Shown: positions 18,309 through 28,167 of the stretch, one piece after another
How positions within the stretch are numbered: position 1 is the stretch's first letter
Layout: each line of letters opens with the position of its first letter
DNA from: BOG-908 sp963848205
GTDB lineage: Bacteria; Pseudomonadota; Alphaproteobacteria; Acetobacterales; Acetobacteraceae
Assembly (NCBI GenBank): GCA_963848205.1
Contig: CAWKCV010000006.1
Span: forward strand, 1-64,000
Direction of reading: 5' to 3'
DNA: 64,000 nt
Translations under genes and position numbers: made by a program
Notes under the pieces: model-generated
The model's input: only the letters and a program-made list of their open reading frames with translations
Database searches by the model: none
What the model was told of the DNA's origin: nothing

Positions 18309-19184
18309 TCAGGCCGCCGGCTCGCGCACCAGCCCACGCGGCGGCGGCTTGCGTATCGCCGACAGCAGCGCACGCACTTCGGCGCGCGCCGCGATATGGC
18401 TCATGCCGAGCTGTATCTGCAGGCCGGCCTCGCGCACGTCCATCAAGGTCAAGCCCTGAAGATAGAGCTCACGGAAGATCACCCGCTCGCCGAAGCCTTT
18501 TACCGTGCGAAAGCCGATGCGTTTGGCCAGCGTCTCCAACGTGGTGCCCACGTCGCGCTTGTTGCGCATTTCCGTGCTGCCCATGCGGTTGCGCATGACG
18601 ATCCAATCGATACGGGTCCGGTCGCGCGCGAAACGCCGCTTGCGGGCCTCCCACACCATCTCGCTGTAAATGCTCGGGTTGATGACGGCGTGATTATCTG
18701 GGTCCACGCGGGCGAGCATGGCAAAATCGACGAAACTGTCGTTGATGGGCGTGATCAGCGTGTCGGAGGCGGCGTGGGCCAGGCGGGCGAGATTGGTATC
18801 GGCGCCCGGGCAGTCGATGACGATGATCTCGCAAGTAGCCGACAGACGCGCCAGCGCGCCCTCGAACGCGGCGCGCTCCTCGGCTTCGGCATCGGCCCTG
18901 CTGTCGAGCTCACTGCGGAACACGCTTTCGGACTGCGGGATAGGCAGCTCGACCTGATGACGCTCGGCATAGGCGTGGCGCGAGGCGAGATAGCCGGAAA
19001 GTGTGCCCTGGCGTGCGTCCAGATCGATCGTGCCGACGCCGTAGCCGTCGCGCAGAAGGCCGACGACCAGGTGCATCGCCGTGGTGGATTTGCCCGAGCC
19101 GCCCTTCTCGTTGCCCAGCACGATCACGTGGGCGCGCTGCTGGAACGTGACGCTGGACAAGTTCGAGGCACCCCTTTCGGCCAT
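18309..19184 (-). CDS. mipZ: MipZ, division-plane positioning ATPase
   Basis: 291-residue ParA/MinD-type ATPase. In alphaproteobacteria MipZ forms a gradient from ParB at the poles and inhibits FtsZ, placing division at midcell. Seen: deviant Walker A VLGNEKGGSGKSTTAMHL, IDLDARQGTLSGYLASR, IDCPGADTNLARLAH and TPINDSFVDFAMLARVDP; the last and the C-terminal VIFRELYLQGLTLMD are distinctive of MipZ rather than ParA. It lies upstream of pqiABC with a repeat-bearing spacer. Confidence 0.93.
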   Translation of the reverse strand: MAERGASNLSSVTFQQRAHVIVLGNEKGGSGKSTTAMHLVVGLLRDGYGVGTIDLDARQGTLSGYLASRHAYAERHQVELPIPQSESVFRSELDSRADAEAEERAAFEGALARLSATCEIIVIDCPGADTNLARLAHAASDTLITPINDSFVDFAMLARVDPDNHAVINPSIYSEMVWEARKRRFARDRTRIDWIVMRNRMGSTEMRNKRDVGTTLETLAKRIGFRTVKGFGERVIFRELYLQGLTLMDVREAGLQIQLGMSHIAARAEVRALLSAIRKPPPRGLVREPAA

Positions 19185-19302
19185 GCGCGCTTATGACGCG
19201 AGCTTCGGAGTCTGTTCAAGCAAGGCGGCGGCCAGCGCCGCTTCGACCCCGCCGCGCGGTTGCGGCAGGCCGGCGGCTTCTGTATGACCGGGGTCGCACA
19301 GC

Positions 19303-19377
<75 letters not shown>

Positions 19378-19687
19378 GCGAACTCAGCCAGTCGACACAC
19401 TTTTCATCACCCGAAAACGCGGAGGCGTCTGGGGTAACGATAGGCGGCCGAAATCGGGTTCGATAGCATCGGCCCAAGCTGCCTTGCCGCCTGCTTTGTC
19501 TTTGTCCGACAAGCTGTCGAGGATATCATCGCCCGGTCAGGCGGCCTCCGTAGCACCCGCGGTCGATGACCTGAGTGAGGCGTTCTCCCTCAGTCGCCGC
19601 AGCATGCGGCGACGCCAATGCGTCGCCAAAGTTAGCCCCGGCTGGACCTAGCCGCCCGACGAATGGTAACATCATCAAGACGGCTGT
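19378..19687. other. Intergenic stretch after tRNA-Thr
   Basis: About 310 bases without a credible gene. The only structure seen is the hairpin at 19593-19613, downstream of the large repetitive gene. No duplication of the tRNA-Thr 3' end and no integrase gene is present, so there is no sign of an island here. Confidence 0.5.
19593..19613 (-). terminator. Hairpin downstream of the giant repetitive gene
   Basis: Perfect eight-base stem GTCGCCGC / GCGGCGAC with a five-base loop, 75-95 bases beyond the stop of the 2240-residue gene. An adjacent CTGAG...CTCAG pairing may extend it. There is no T-run, so intrinsic termination is uncertain. Confidence 0.35.
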
Positions 19688-22600
19688 TCAGGTGTGATAC
19701 CCAATCAGCGTACCGCCATTCCCATCCGTTCCGAGCACAGCGAAATTGTGGAGTGCCGCCTGGGATGGGGCAAACTTGATAGCGCTCGTGTTCGTGCCAT
19801 CGGTGACTGTCAGCGTGTTGCTGGCAAAGCTTAGCGCGTGAATGGTTGCGGCAGACACATTCTTCAGGTCGATGATATCGCCCACCGTCCAGTTCTTTAT
19901 CGTGTCGCCATTCAGCCCGGCTGCCGTATCGGCGAATGTGTCGTTGCCTCCCGTAAAGCCCATGAGTGTGTCGTTGCCCAGCCCGCCGGTCAGCGTCTGC
20001 GTGCCGCCGAGTGCGGTGATCGTGTCGTTGCCCGCACTGCCGATGGCGGTGATAAATCCCATTGCGGACAGTTTGAGTGTTCCGGCCGCGTCCAACTGAA
20101 CCGTGATGTTCGTGTCTGCGGCATTCAGCGTCGCGGTGCCACCGCCCGTGATCTCCAGCAACGTCGTGCTCGAGCTATTGCCGACCACGGCCCCACCGGC
20201 GGCTGCAGCCGTGCCGCGCACCAGTGCCATGCCGGTGCCTGCGGTCACGCTGTTCGCGCTGCCGCCGAGATTGATCGTGTCATGGCCGCCCGCCAGGATC
20301 AGCTTGTCTGAGCCGGACGCCAGATTGTAGGTGTTGGTGCTGCTGCTGCCGTAAATCCGTATCGTTTCCGCATTGTTGTTGCCCGCGGCCGCATTGCCGG
20401 CAGCCACATTCAGCGTCTCGTCGGCACCGTCCGTCATCAGGATCGTCTGCACCGTGCCGGCCAATGTGCCGCTTGCGGCTTGGCCCTCGCTCGCGTTCAG
20501 CGTCGGGATGTTGGCAAAGACGCGGAGGGCGTTGACGTCGAAGGTGCCGCCGCCGATCAGGTTCACGCTGTTGGCGCCATTGCCGCCGGTGAGTTGGTCG
20601 CGGCTGTTCAGCGAGCCGGCCGTCGCCTGGAAGATGTCGCCGCGCCCGTCCGCACCGAGGATGACGTTCGGTCCGCTATCCAGCGTGTAGGTGGTGAAGG
20701 TGCTGGGAGTGACAGTCCCTGTGATCGTCAGCGTCTCGGTCGTCAGCGCGCCGGAATAGCCCGAGGCGTTGGTGCCGGTGCTGGAGAGCACGACAGTTTC
20801 GCTGAAAGTGCCGACCGTGCTGGTGGAGAGCGAGACGATTTGCGCGTGCTCGTCCTGGCCCGCGCCAAGACCGCCGAAGGTGCCGAAATTGCTGTTGGTG
20901 AACCCGGCTGCACCGGCGCTCGTCAGTGTGCCGCCGAGCAGGTCGGCCAAGCCGGACGCTGCGTTGAGCACGCCCAGACTGACCGATAACGCCGAAGCGC
21001 CTTGCACGACGCTGCCGAGGTTGAGCGTCTGGCTGACGCTGGTGCCGGTCAGCGCCGGCCCGGACGGATCTTCGAAGGCGGCCAGCGCGTAATTGTCGAC
21101 GGTTGCCAGCACGGTGACGGTCTGGCCGGTGAGCGAGGTGGTGCCCAGGCCGTCACCGATCGTAGTGCCGTCGGAGGCGAGGTTCAGTGTCGCGGTGCCC
21201 GTGTAGGCGCCGGTGACGGCCGTGTTGACGCCAAGTATCAGCGTGGCCACGTCCGTGCCGCCGGCGAGCAGGCCGGTGATGCTGCCGCTGGTTGAAAGGC
21301 CCGCGCTGGCGCCGCTCAGTCCCGCATCCAGCGCTTCGCTGTATGGGCCTGACGCCGCGCCGTTTGTCAGCGCGAGCGCGCCATTGGCCAGCGTGCTGGC
21401 GTGGATGACGCCGAGGTTGAGCGTGCCCGCGTTGCTCGCCTGGCCTACCGCGTAGGCGTAGTTCGCGCCGGTGACGCTGATGGTTTGGCCGGCCAAATTC
21501 GTGGTGCCCAGCCCGTCGCCGATGACGGTGCCGTCCGAGGTCAACCCGAGCACCAGGTTGCCGGTGATGGCGCCGGAGGCGGCCGCCGTCTCGCCGATCT
21601 TCAGCGTGGTCCCGTCCGTGCTGCCGGCCAGCAGGCCGGAGATGGTGCCGGTGGCGGTCAGCGCGCCGCTGGCCACGACGCTCGCATCCAGCGCCTCGCT
21701 GTAGGCTCCGGCGGTGGCCGAGTTGGTGAGGCCGAGCGTCTGCGCCGCCACGATGTCGCCCACATGGTGATTGCCGAAGGCGATCACGGTCGAAGCCGGC
21801 GTGGCGGCGGCAAGGTTGAAATACGTTCCGGTGATGCTGACGGCCTGGGTGCCCAGCGTGGTGGTGCCAAGCCCGGACGTGCCGGCGCCGTCGGAGACGT
21901 AGGTGAGCGTCGCCGTGCCCGACGCGACGCCCCCGGTCGCAGGGCTGAGCCCCACGCTGAGGCTGACACTGTTGCTCGCGCCCGCGCCAATCAGGCTGGC
22001 ACTGCCGGTCGCCGTGGCGCTGCCGCTGGTGCCGGTGAAGGCGGCGTCCAGCGCTTCGGTATAGCCGCCGGTGGCGGCGGCGGTGTTGCTGACAGTCAGC
22101 AAGGCGCTGGTCTTGTCGCCCACATGATGGTTGCCGAGCGCGACAGCGCTGCTGGCGAGCGTGCCGGCGGCATAGGCATAGACCGCACCGTTGAGATTGA
22201 CCGTCTGGGTCGCGAGCGGGGTGTTGCCGCGTCCGTCCACGCCCGAGCCGTTGCTGGCCAGGGTGAGCGATGCAGTGCCGGTGAGGCTGCCGGCCGTGGT
22301 GGTGTTGAGCACCGCCTTCAGCGCGGTCGAGTTGCTGGCGCCGGCAGCGATACCGTTGATCGCACCCGACGCGGTGAAGCCGGCGGTCGCGGCACCGAGA
22401 CTTGCGTTCAGTTTTTCGGAGTAGCCGTCCGCGGTGGCGATGTTGCTCACCGTCAGCGTCAGGGTGTTGCCGCTGCTGTCGCCCACATGATGGTTGCCGA
22501 AAGCAAGCGGCTCCGGTGTGTGACTGGCCACGGCCGAGCGGTCGATGCTGACCAGGCTGCCGCCACTGCCGTCTGCCTGGATGCTGGCGACGAAGCCGTT

Positions 22601-25600
22601 CAACCCTGCCGACGTGAAGGTGTAGGTGGATGACGCGGTGACCACTTTGAGCGTGGTGCCGGTGATGGTGGCGCTGCTCGCCGTCAGCCCGGTGAAGTCC
22701 AGCCGGTCGCCTGCGCTGAAGCCGGTCAGGGCGCGCGAGATCGGCGCGTCCTGCTTCAGCGTGGCACCTGCGCCGCCTTTGAAGGTGATGGCCTGTGTGA
22801 GCGGGGCCGCCCCGATCTCCAATGTCGCGCCCGCATCGATCCGCAGCGTGCCGGTGCCGGCGATGGCGCCCAGCACCAGCGTGCCGCCCGCGGCCTCGAT
22901 CGTGCCGGTGTTGGTAACCGCGATCCGGCTGTCGAGGCTACTGACGCCTGTCCCGGTCCGGACCAAAGCGCCGTTATTGATAAAGCTGTCGGTGCCGCCA
23001 GCGACCAGGCCGAAACCTGCATCCGGACCCGCCAGGGTGAAGCTGCCGCTGTTGACGATGGTGACGGTGGCACCGTCCACGCCGGGCGTGTTCAGGTTGC
23101 CCGCGCCGGCATCGACCACGGTGCCGGTATTGACCCAGGTGCCGCCCTGCAGCGCGATGGCCGGGCTGCCGCCGAGATCGGCGATGGTGACCGCGCCGCT
23201 CGTCGTCAGCGTGCCGGGACCGTCGAGGATGGCCCCGCCCTGGATATTGCCGATCGTGACCGGGCCCGACAATGTGAGGTTCGCGCCGGCGACGACAGCC
23301 AGGTTGGCGCTGTCGTTGATCAGCACGGAATCAGTGATGCTGGCCGTAGCGGTCGCCGTCAGCAGGCCGGACAGGTAACTCGGGTCGCCGGTCACCGCCA
23401 GCGTGCCGGTGCCGGCGAGCCCGGTGGTGGTGAAGCTGCCGAGGCCCAAAGCGAGCGTGCCGGCACCCGACAGCGTGCCGGCGAGCGAGCCACCCTCACG
23501 CCTGAACTCAAGCGTGCCCGCGCTTACGTTGACCATGCCGGTGGTGTTCAGCGCAGCTTCGACAAACGTCGTGCTGCCGGCGGGGCCGGTGCGGAGCAGC
23601 GTGCCGGTATTGCTGAAGATGTCGGTGCCGTTCGCCTGTTCAGTGAAGCCCGCATCGGCTCCTGAGAAGGTGAAGCTGCCGCTGTTGACGATGGTGACGG
23701 TGGCACCGTCCACGCCGGGCGTGTTCAGGTTGCCCGCGCCGGCATCGACCACGGTGCCGGTATTGACCCAGGTGCCGCCCTGCAGCGCGATGGCCGGGCT
23801 GCCGCCGAGATCGGCGATGGTGACCGCGCCGCTCGTCGTCAGCGTGCCGGGACCGTCGAGGATGGCCCCGCCCTGGATATTGCCGATCGTGACCGGGCCC
23901 GACAATGTGAGGTTCGCGCCGGCGACGACAGCCAGGTTGGCGCTGTCGTTGATCAGCACGGAATCAGTGATGCTGGCCGTAGCGGTCGCCGTCAGCAGGC
24001 CGGACAGGTAACTCGGGTCGCCGGTCACCGCCAGCGTGCCGGTGCCGGCGAGCCCGGTGGTGGTGAAGCTGCCGAGGCCCAAAGCGAGCGTGCCGGCACC
24101 CGACAGCGTGCCGGCGAGCGAGCCACCCTCACGCCTGAACTCAAGCGTGCCCGCGCTTACGTTGACCATGCCGGTGGTGTTCAGCGCAGCTTCGACAAAC
24201 GTCGTGCTGCCGGCGGGGCCGGTGCGGAGCAGCGTGCCGGTATTGCTGAAGATGTCGGTGCCGTTCGCCTGTTCAGTGAAGCCCGCATCGGCTCCTGAGA
24301 AGGTGAAGCTGCCGCTGTTGACGATGGTGACGGTGGCACCGTCCACGCCGGGCGTGTTCAGGTTGCCCGCGCCGGCATCGACCACGGTGCCGGTATTGAC
24401 CCAGGTGCCGCCTTGCAGCGCGATGGCCGGGCTGCCGCCGAGATCGGCGATGGTGACCGCGCCGCTCGTCGTCAGCGTGCCGGGACCGTCGAGGATGGCC
24501 CCGCCCTGGATATTGCCGATCGTGACCGGGCCCGACAATGTGAGGTTCGCGCCGGCGACGACAGCCAGGTTGGCGCTGTCGTTGATCAGCACGGAATCAG
24601 TGATGCTGGCCGTAGCGGTCGCCGTCAGCAGGCCGGACAGGTAACTCGGGTCGCCGGTCACCGCCAGCGTGCCGGTGCCGGCGAGCCCGGTGGTGGTGAA
24701 GCTGCCGAGGCCCAAAGCGAGCGTGCCGGCACCCGACAGCGTGCCGGCGAGCGAGCCACCCTCACGCCTGAACTCAAGCGTGCCCGCGCTTACGTTGACC
24801 ATGCCGGTGGTGTTCAGCGCAGCTTCGACAAACGTCGTGCTGCCGGCGGGGCCGGTGCGGAGCAGCGTGCCGGTATTGCTGAAGATGTCGGTGCCGTTCG
24901 CCTGTTCAGTGAAGCCCGCATCGGCTCCTGAGAAGGTGAAGCTGCCGCTGTTGACGATGGTGACGGTGGCACCGTCCACGCCGGGCGTGTTCAGGTTGCC
25001 CGCGCCGGCATCGACCACGGTGCCGGTATTGACCCAGGTGCCGCCCTGCAGCGCGATGGCCGGGCTGCCGCCGAGATCGGCGATGGTGACCGCGCCGCTC
25101 GTCGTCAGCGTGCCGGGACCGGGAAGATTGGCGCCGCCGGTGGCATCGCCGATGGTAATCTGGCCGGACAAGGTGGCGTTCACGCCGGCGGCAACGGTGA
25201 CCGTCTCGCCATGGTCCAGCGTAAAAGCGTTCGCGACGAGCTCGGTCGCATTGAAACCGAGACTGGCACCCGCGCCCATGACGATATGGCCGCTGCCGGA
25301 TGTGGCACCGATGTTGAAACTGCCGTTACTGAGCAGCAACGTCCCCACGCCGCTGACCGTGCCGGCGACCGAGCCGCCGCCGCCCAAAGTGAGCGTGCCG
25401 GCATCGATCTCGATCAGGCCCGTGCTGTTCACCTGCGAATCGATTTCGCTTTGGCTGTTGCTGGTGGCGCTCGTCTTGGTGATGGTGCCGGCATTGGTGA
25501 ACAGGTTGGCGGCATTGCCGTCCGACGTCAGCGTCGTGCCGTCGCTGCTGAAATTGAAGTGCGCGTTGGCTGCATTGACGATTTTCGAACCGCCAGCCAG

Positions 25601-26410
25601 GCCGCCACTGCCATCGGCGTTGATCGTGCCGGTGTTGGACCAGGTCAGCCCGCCGGCGATCATCAGTTCCGGCTGCGTGGAGGCATTGATTTCGGTCGTG
25701 CCCGCAGTCGCCAGCGTGCCGGGGCCGGAGATCGCGTTGTTGCCATCGTTGAGCAGCGCCTGGCCGACGGTGAGCCCGCCGATCAGGTTCAGCGACGTGG
25801 ATTTCGCGATGCTCAACGTGCCGCCCTGGATCAGTTGGATGGGGGCCGCGAGCCCTGTCGTGGTGGCGTCGGTCAGGGTCGCACCATTGACGAGCAGGTG
25901 CAGCGTGCTCGCTTCCGCCGTGCCGCTTGCTAAGGCAAAAGTGCCGGAGCCCAGTTCGAGCGTGCCGCTGCCTGTGAGCGTGCCGCCTAATGTTCCGCTA
26001 CCGTTCAGACCAAGTATGCCCGAGGTGACCTGCGTCATCCCAGCGAGCGTGATGGTGCCGGCGGTGATCTGGTTGTTGCCGCCATTGGCGAGCAGCATGC
26101 CACCGGCAGCTTCCTTCAGTGTGCCGCCCGTCTCCAGTATCTGGCTGCCCGACGATAACGCGAACGTTCCCGCGTTGATCGTCATCGATGTGCCGACGGA
26201 AAATATCTGCCCGCTGGTGTCGTTGATTTCCGCTCCTGCGGCGTTGAGTACCAACGAGGCCACGCTTTCCGCATTGGCCATTTGGATAATGTAACTGCCC
26301 GCAGCTGCAATGTTGACTGCGCTCGTCGCATCCGGCACCGCGCCACCGGACCAACTCGCCGCTGTGTCCCAGCTGCCATTGACACCGGATTTCCAATTGA
26401 TCGAAGTCAT
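19688..26410 (-). CDS. Giant repetitive secreted/surface protein (beta-strand repeats, FGNHHVGD repeats, RTX-like end)
   Basis: 2240 residues, very rich in Gly, Ala, Thr and Ser, with almost no Cys. The N-terminus has a W-x-x-G-x-x-P type motif (SWDTAASWSGGAVPDA) seen at the start of many large adhesin-like proteins; there is no cleavable signal peptide. Residues about 40-1230 are autotransporter-like beta-strand repeats, including 211-residue units repeated more than three times (about 431-1125). Residues about 1290-1800 hold roughly 120-residue units, the first three carrying (F/L)GNHHVGD. The end, from about 2124, has nonapeptide-like GNDTITALGG and GGLGNDTLMG blocks resembling RTX, which implies type I secretion (inference). 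No secretion genes are adjacent. The function is probably adhesion or matrix. Confidence 0.85.
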   Translation of the reverse strand: MTSINWKSGVNGSWDTAASWSGGAVPDATSAVNIAAAGSYIIQMANAESVASLVLNAAGAEINDTSGQIFSVGTSMTINAGTFALSSGSQILETGGTLKEAAGGMLLANGGNNQITAGTITLAGMTQVTSGILGLNGSGTLGGTLTGSGTLELGSGTFALASGTAEASTLHLLVNGATLTDATTTGLAAPIQLIQGGTLSIAKSTSLNLIGGLTVGQALLNDGNNAISGPGTLATAGTTEINASTQPELMIAGGLTWSNTGTINADGSGGLAGGSKIVNAANAHFNFSSDGTTLTSDGNAANLFTNAGTITKTSATSNSQSEIDSQVNSTGLIEIDAGTLTLGGGGSVAGTVSGVGTLLLSNGSFNIGATSGSGHIVMGAGASLGFNATELVANAFTLDHGETVTVAAGVNATLSGQITIGDATGGANLPGPGTLTTSGAVTIADLGGSPAIALQGGTWVNTGTVVDAGAGNLNTPGVDGATVTIVNSGSFTFSGADAGFTEQANGTDIFSNTGTLLRTGPAGSTTFVEAALNTTGMVNVSAGTLEFRREGGSLAGTLSGAGTLALGLGSFTTTGLAGTGTLAVTGDPSYLSGLLTATATASITDSVLINDSANLAVVAGANLTLSGPVTIGNIQGGAILDGPGTLTTSGAVTIADLGGSPAIALQGGTWVNTGTVVDAGAGNLNTPGVDGATVTIVNSGSFTFSGADAGFTEQANGTDIFSNTGTLLRTGPAGSTTFVEAALNTTGMVNVSAGTLEFRREGGSLAGTLSGAGTLALGLGSFTTTGLAGTGTLAVTGDPSYLSGLLTATATASITDSVLINDSANLAVVAGANLTLSGPVTIGNIQGGAILDGPGTLTTSGAVTIADLGGSPAIALQGGTWVNTGTVVDAGAGNLNTPGVDGATVTIVNSGSFTFSGADAGFTEQANGTDIFSNTGTLLRTGPAGSTTFVEAALNTTGMVNVSAGTLEFRREGGSLAGTLSGAGTLALGLGSFTTTGLAGTGTLAVTGDPSYLSGLLTATATASITDSVLINDSANLAVVAGANLTLSGPVTIGNIQGGAILDGPGTLTTSGAVTIADLGGSPAIALQGGTWVNTGTVVDAGAGNLNTPGVDGATVTIVNSGSFTLAGPDAGFGLVAGGTDSFINNGALVRTGTGVSSLDSRIAVTNTGTIEAAGGTLVLGAIAGTGTLRIDAGATLEIGAAPLTQAITFKGGAGATLKQDAPISRALTGFSAGDRLDFTGLTASSATITGTTLKVVTASSTYTFTSAGLNGFVASIQADGSGGSLVSIDRSAVASHTPEPLAFGNHHVGDSSGNTLTLTVSNIATADGYSEKLNASLGAATAGFTASGAINGIAAGASNSTALKAVLNTTTAGSLTGTASLTLASNGSGVDGRGNTPLATQTVNLNGAVYAYAAGTLASSAVALGNHHVGDKTSALLTVSNTAAATGGYTEALDAAFTGTSGSATATGSASLIGAGASNSVSLSVGLSPATGGVASGTATLTYVSDGAGTSGLGTTTLGTQAVSITGTYFNLAAATPASTVIAFGNHHVGDIVAAQTLGLTNSATAGAYSEALDASVVASGALTATGTISGLLAGSTDGTTLKIGETAAASGAITGNLVLGLTSDGTVIGDGLGTTNLAGQTISVTGANYAYAVGQASNAGTLNLGVIHASTLANGALALTNGAASGPYSEALDAGLSGASAGLSTSGSITGLLAGGTDVATLILGVNTAVTGAYTGTATLNLASDGTTIGDGLGTTSLTGQTVTVLATVDNYALAAFEDPSGPALTGTSVSQTLNLGSVVQGASALSVSLGVLNAASGLADLLGGTLTSAGAAGFTNSNFGTFGGLGAGQDEHAQIVSLSTSTVGTFSETVVLSSTGTNASGYSGALTTETLTITGTVTPSTFTTYTLDSGPNVILGADGRGDIFQATAGSLNSRDQLTGGNGANSVNLIGGGTFDVNALRVFANIPTLNASEGQAASGTLAGTVQTILMTDGADETLNVAAGNAAAGNNNAETIRIYGSSSTNTYNLASGSDKLILAGGHDTINLGGSANSVTAGTGMALVRGTAAAAGGAVVGNSSSTTLLEITGGGTATLNAADTNITVQLDAAGTLKLSAMGFITAIGSAGNDTITALGGTQTLTGGLGNDTLMGFTGGNDTFADTAAGLNGDTIKNWTVGDIIDLKNVSAATIHALSFASNTLTVTDGTNTSAIKFAPSQAALHNFAVLGTDGNGGTLIGYHT
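23036..25119 (-). repeat. 633-bp tandem repeat array inside the giant gene (about 3.3 units)
   Basis: The block beginning GGTGAAGCTGCC on the plus strand recurs at 23036, 23669, 24302 and 24935, exactly 633 bases (211 codons) apart. The fourth copy stops matching near 25119. Copies are almost identical; the one substitution I found is a C-to-T near 24413 relative to its neighbours. Near-zero divergence in an otherwise diverged repeat protein points to recent expansion or gene conversion. The unit is in frame, so copy-number change would lengthen or shorten the protein without breaking it. Confidence 0.95.
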
Positions 26411-26969
26411 GCGTTATCTCCCGGGCATAGCCGTGGCGTATCGTTTCGTTCGAGGACTATCGGCGGCGATTGCAGATTAGGAGCTGCGGCGCCGGGGAGT
26501 CATCATTCCGGAACGAGTAAGCCTGTATGTCGTTCGAAGCTATTGCCTAAATAGGCATGCACGCGTCAGCCGGCGGTTCAGCGCCTCGACTATTCTGAGC
26601 ATGTTGACGGGCAGGTGCTGCCTGCGACGACAGCAGTCGAGCGCTGACGCTTGCGTCCATACTGCAGCCGATGCGTAGAGGTGGATCGACGTCTACTTTG
26701 TTCGCGCCCAATTGGCTCGGGGGCTCTCTCGTGCTGACCAACCCCCGATGTGTTGAGAGAGACAGACCATGCAATGCCACCACGCCAACAACAGACGTTC
26801 TCGAAGGCGTCAAGACAGCTAGCACAGGCTCCTCAAGCTGAAAACGTAGTTCGGAGTCATCCGAGCAGCCCGGAAAAGCGGCATCCCGCGTCGAAAGCTT
26901 GATCTCCCGGCAATCGGCAGGCAGGGTCCCCCACCCGGACAGATTTCGCGCAAGGAAACCGCCCACCAC
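26411..26969. other. Intergenic region between the giant gene and terB-like gene
   Basis: About 560 bases between divergent genes, presumably holding both promoters. A minus-strand frame at 26547-27092 runs into the terB-like gene and has arginine-rich, non-native composition, so I do not call it. No hairpin family member or clear operator was seen. Confidence 0.45.
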
Positions 26970-27395
26970 ATGCTCGCCCGCACCGAACTCGACCCGCAGG
27001 AAGCACTCGTCTGCACCATGGTTCTGGTGGGCGCGGCCGAGACACGCGGGATCACTGACCGTGAAATAGGCGTCATGGCGACGCTGGTGCAAACGCTGCC
27101 CGCCTTCGAGGATTTCTCGAACGAGCAGTTACAGCACGCGATCGACGCGACAATCGGCCTTCTGCGCGAGGAGGAGGGACTGGCTCATGCCGGCCGGCTG
27201 ATACGCGAGGCGCTCGAGCCGCGGCTGCGCGAGACGGCCTATACGCTGGCCTGTGAAGTGGTGGCTGCCGACCGAGTGCATGGGCAGGCGATCCTGCAGA
27301 TGCTGGAATTCATCGGCAGCGAACTCAAGCTCGACACCCTGGTGGTCTCGGCGATCGAACGCGGAACCCGCGCGCGTTACCAGCGTGTTCGCTGA
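26970..27395 (+). CDS. TerB-family protein
   Basis: 141-residue, mostly helical cytoplasmic protein resembling the TerB/DjlA-type domain. It shows two pseudo-symmetric helical bundles with acidic positions (LVCTMVLVGAAETRGITDREIG, then YTLACEVVAADRVHGQ) of the kind that bind metal in TerB. The start codon at 26970 is the first in-frame ATG. Tellurite resistance is the historical label; single TerB genes occur widely without tellurite operons, as here, so the role is unknown. Confidence 0.7.
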   Translation: MLARTELDPQEALVCTMVLVGAAETRGITDREIGVMATLVQTLPAFEDFSNEQLQHAIDATIGLLREEEGLAHAGRLIREALEPRLRETAYTLACEVVAADRVHGQAILQMLEFIGSELKLDTLVVSAIERGTRARYQRVR

Positions 27396-27531
27396 GACCA
27401 CAGCTTGTGGTTGCTGAGCAGCCGAACCAGAAAGCCTGTAGGTCGCTGCCGACTGCCTGATCGCGACGCAGCGCTTTGAACCTTGGGGTTGGACGCGACG
27501 TTTAAACCACATCACAGCAGCGTGGCACGTC

Positions 27532-28077
27532 ATGTCCAATCAGCCAGCAAGTCCAGTTCTTACCGATGCCATTCAGGAAGTGCAGGGTGTTTTCCCGAGC
27601 AACGCCACTTTGCAAGACGCTATCGGCCGTTTGACCCGAGGTGGCTTCGACCGCGCTGCATTAAGCCTGCCCGCGGCCAATCCCGCGCCCTCGGACGCCA
27701 CACCCAGCGCAGGGGCCGAAAACCCCGACACGGAGGACGATCAGCAGCAGCTGCGAACCATGCGCAGCAGCATGGCGGCAACCGCGGCCGCCTTTCTGGG
27801 CGCCGGCGTGACCGTGGCAACGGGCGGCGCAGCGCTCGCAGCCGGCGCCGTAGCCGCAGGATTAGGATTAGCGGCCGGTGGCGCCGTTACCGCCGCCCAC
27901 CTCGGGCACGATACGGAAATAAGTGAGGCGCGGGACCGCGCCGGTGCGGCCGGCGAACTGGTGCTCGCCGCAGCAGCCAATGATCCGGACGCGGTGCTGA
28001 AGGCGACGATGGCCATGCAGGCGGCAGGCGCCACCCGCGTCGCAACCATTACCCGCCGCGGTGGCGCAATCGTCTGA
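27532..28077 (+). CDS. Hypothetical protein with a glycine/alanine-rich membrane hairpin
   Basis: 181 residues. The N-terminal part (TLQDAIGRLTRGGFDRAALSLP) resembles the opening of general-stress-protein-like domains in which a helix is followed by a short beta strand. A disordered acidic linker follows. The middle (about residues 82-122) is a long Gly/Ala-rich hydrophobic segment with glycine-zipper spacing, likely one or two membrane helices. The C-terminus (AMQAAGATRVATITRRGG) is amphipathic. No firm family assignment. It lies between the terB-like gene and glgX on the same strand. Confidence 0.6.
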   Translation: MSNQPASPVLTDAIQEVQGVFPSNATLQDAIGRLTRGGFDRAALSLPAANPAPSDATPSAGAENPDTEDDQQQLRTMRSSMAATAAAFLGAGVTVATGGAALAAGAVAAGLGLAAGGAVTAAHLGHDTEISEARDRAGAAGELVLAAAANDPDAVLKATMAMQAAGATRVATITRRGGAIV

Positions 28078-28167
28078 TCGACGAGGGACAGGCTCCGTCC
28101 TGCAACTACGCGCGCGGCTTTCTGTTACGACCGCGCGTATTCATCGCGCCTTGCGGAGCCTTCCCTC

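Noticed and set aside
23036..25119. Regularly spaced repeats considered as a CRISPR array
   Set aside because: The unit is 633 bases, fully coding, contiguous and without unique spacers; no cas genes are present.
22626..26294. Long plus-strand open frames of up to 541 codons with repeated MPVPASPVVVK-type products
   Set aside because: They are exact antisense shadows of the giant repetitive gene, kept open by its GC-rich repeats and repeated at the same 633-base period. Composition is Pro/Val/Ser noise and no start signals are seen.
26547..27092. 181-codon minus-strand frame between the giant gene and the terB-like gene
   Set aside because: Overlaps the well-formed terB-like N-terminus, has non-native composition and lacks a ribosome-binding site.
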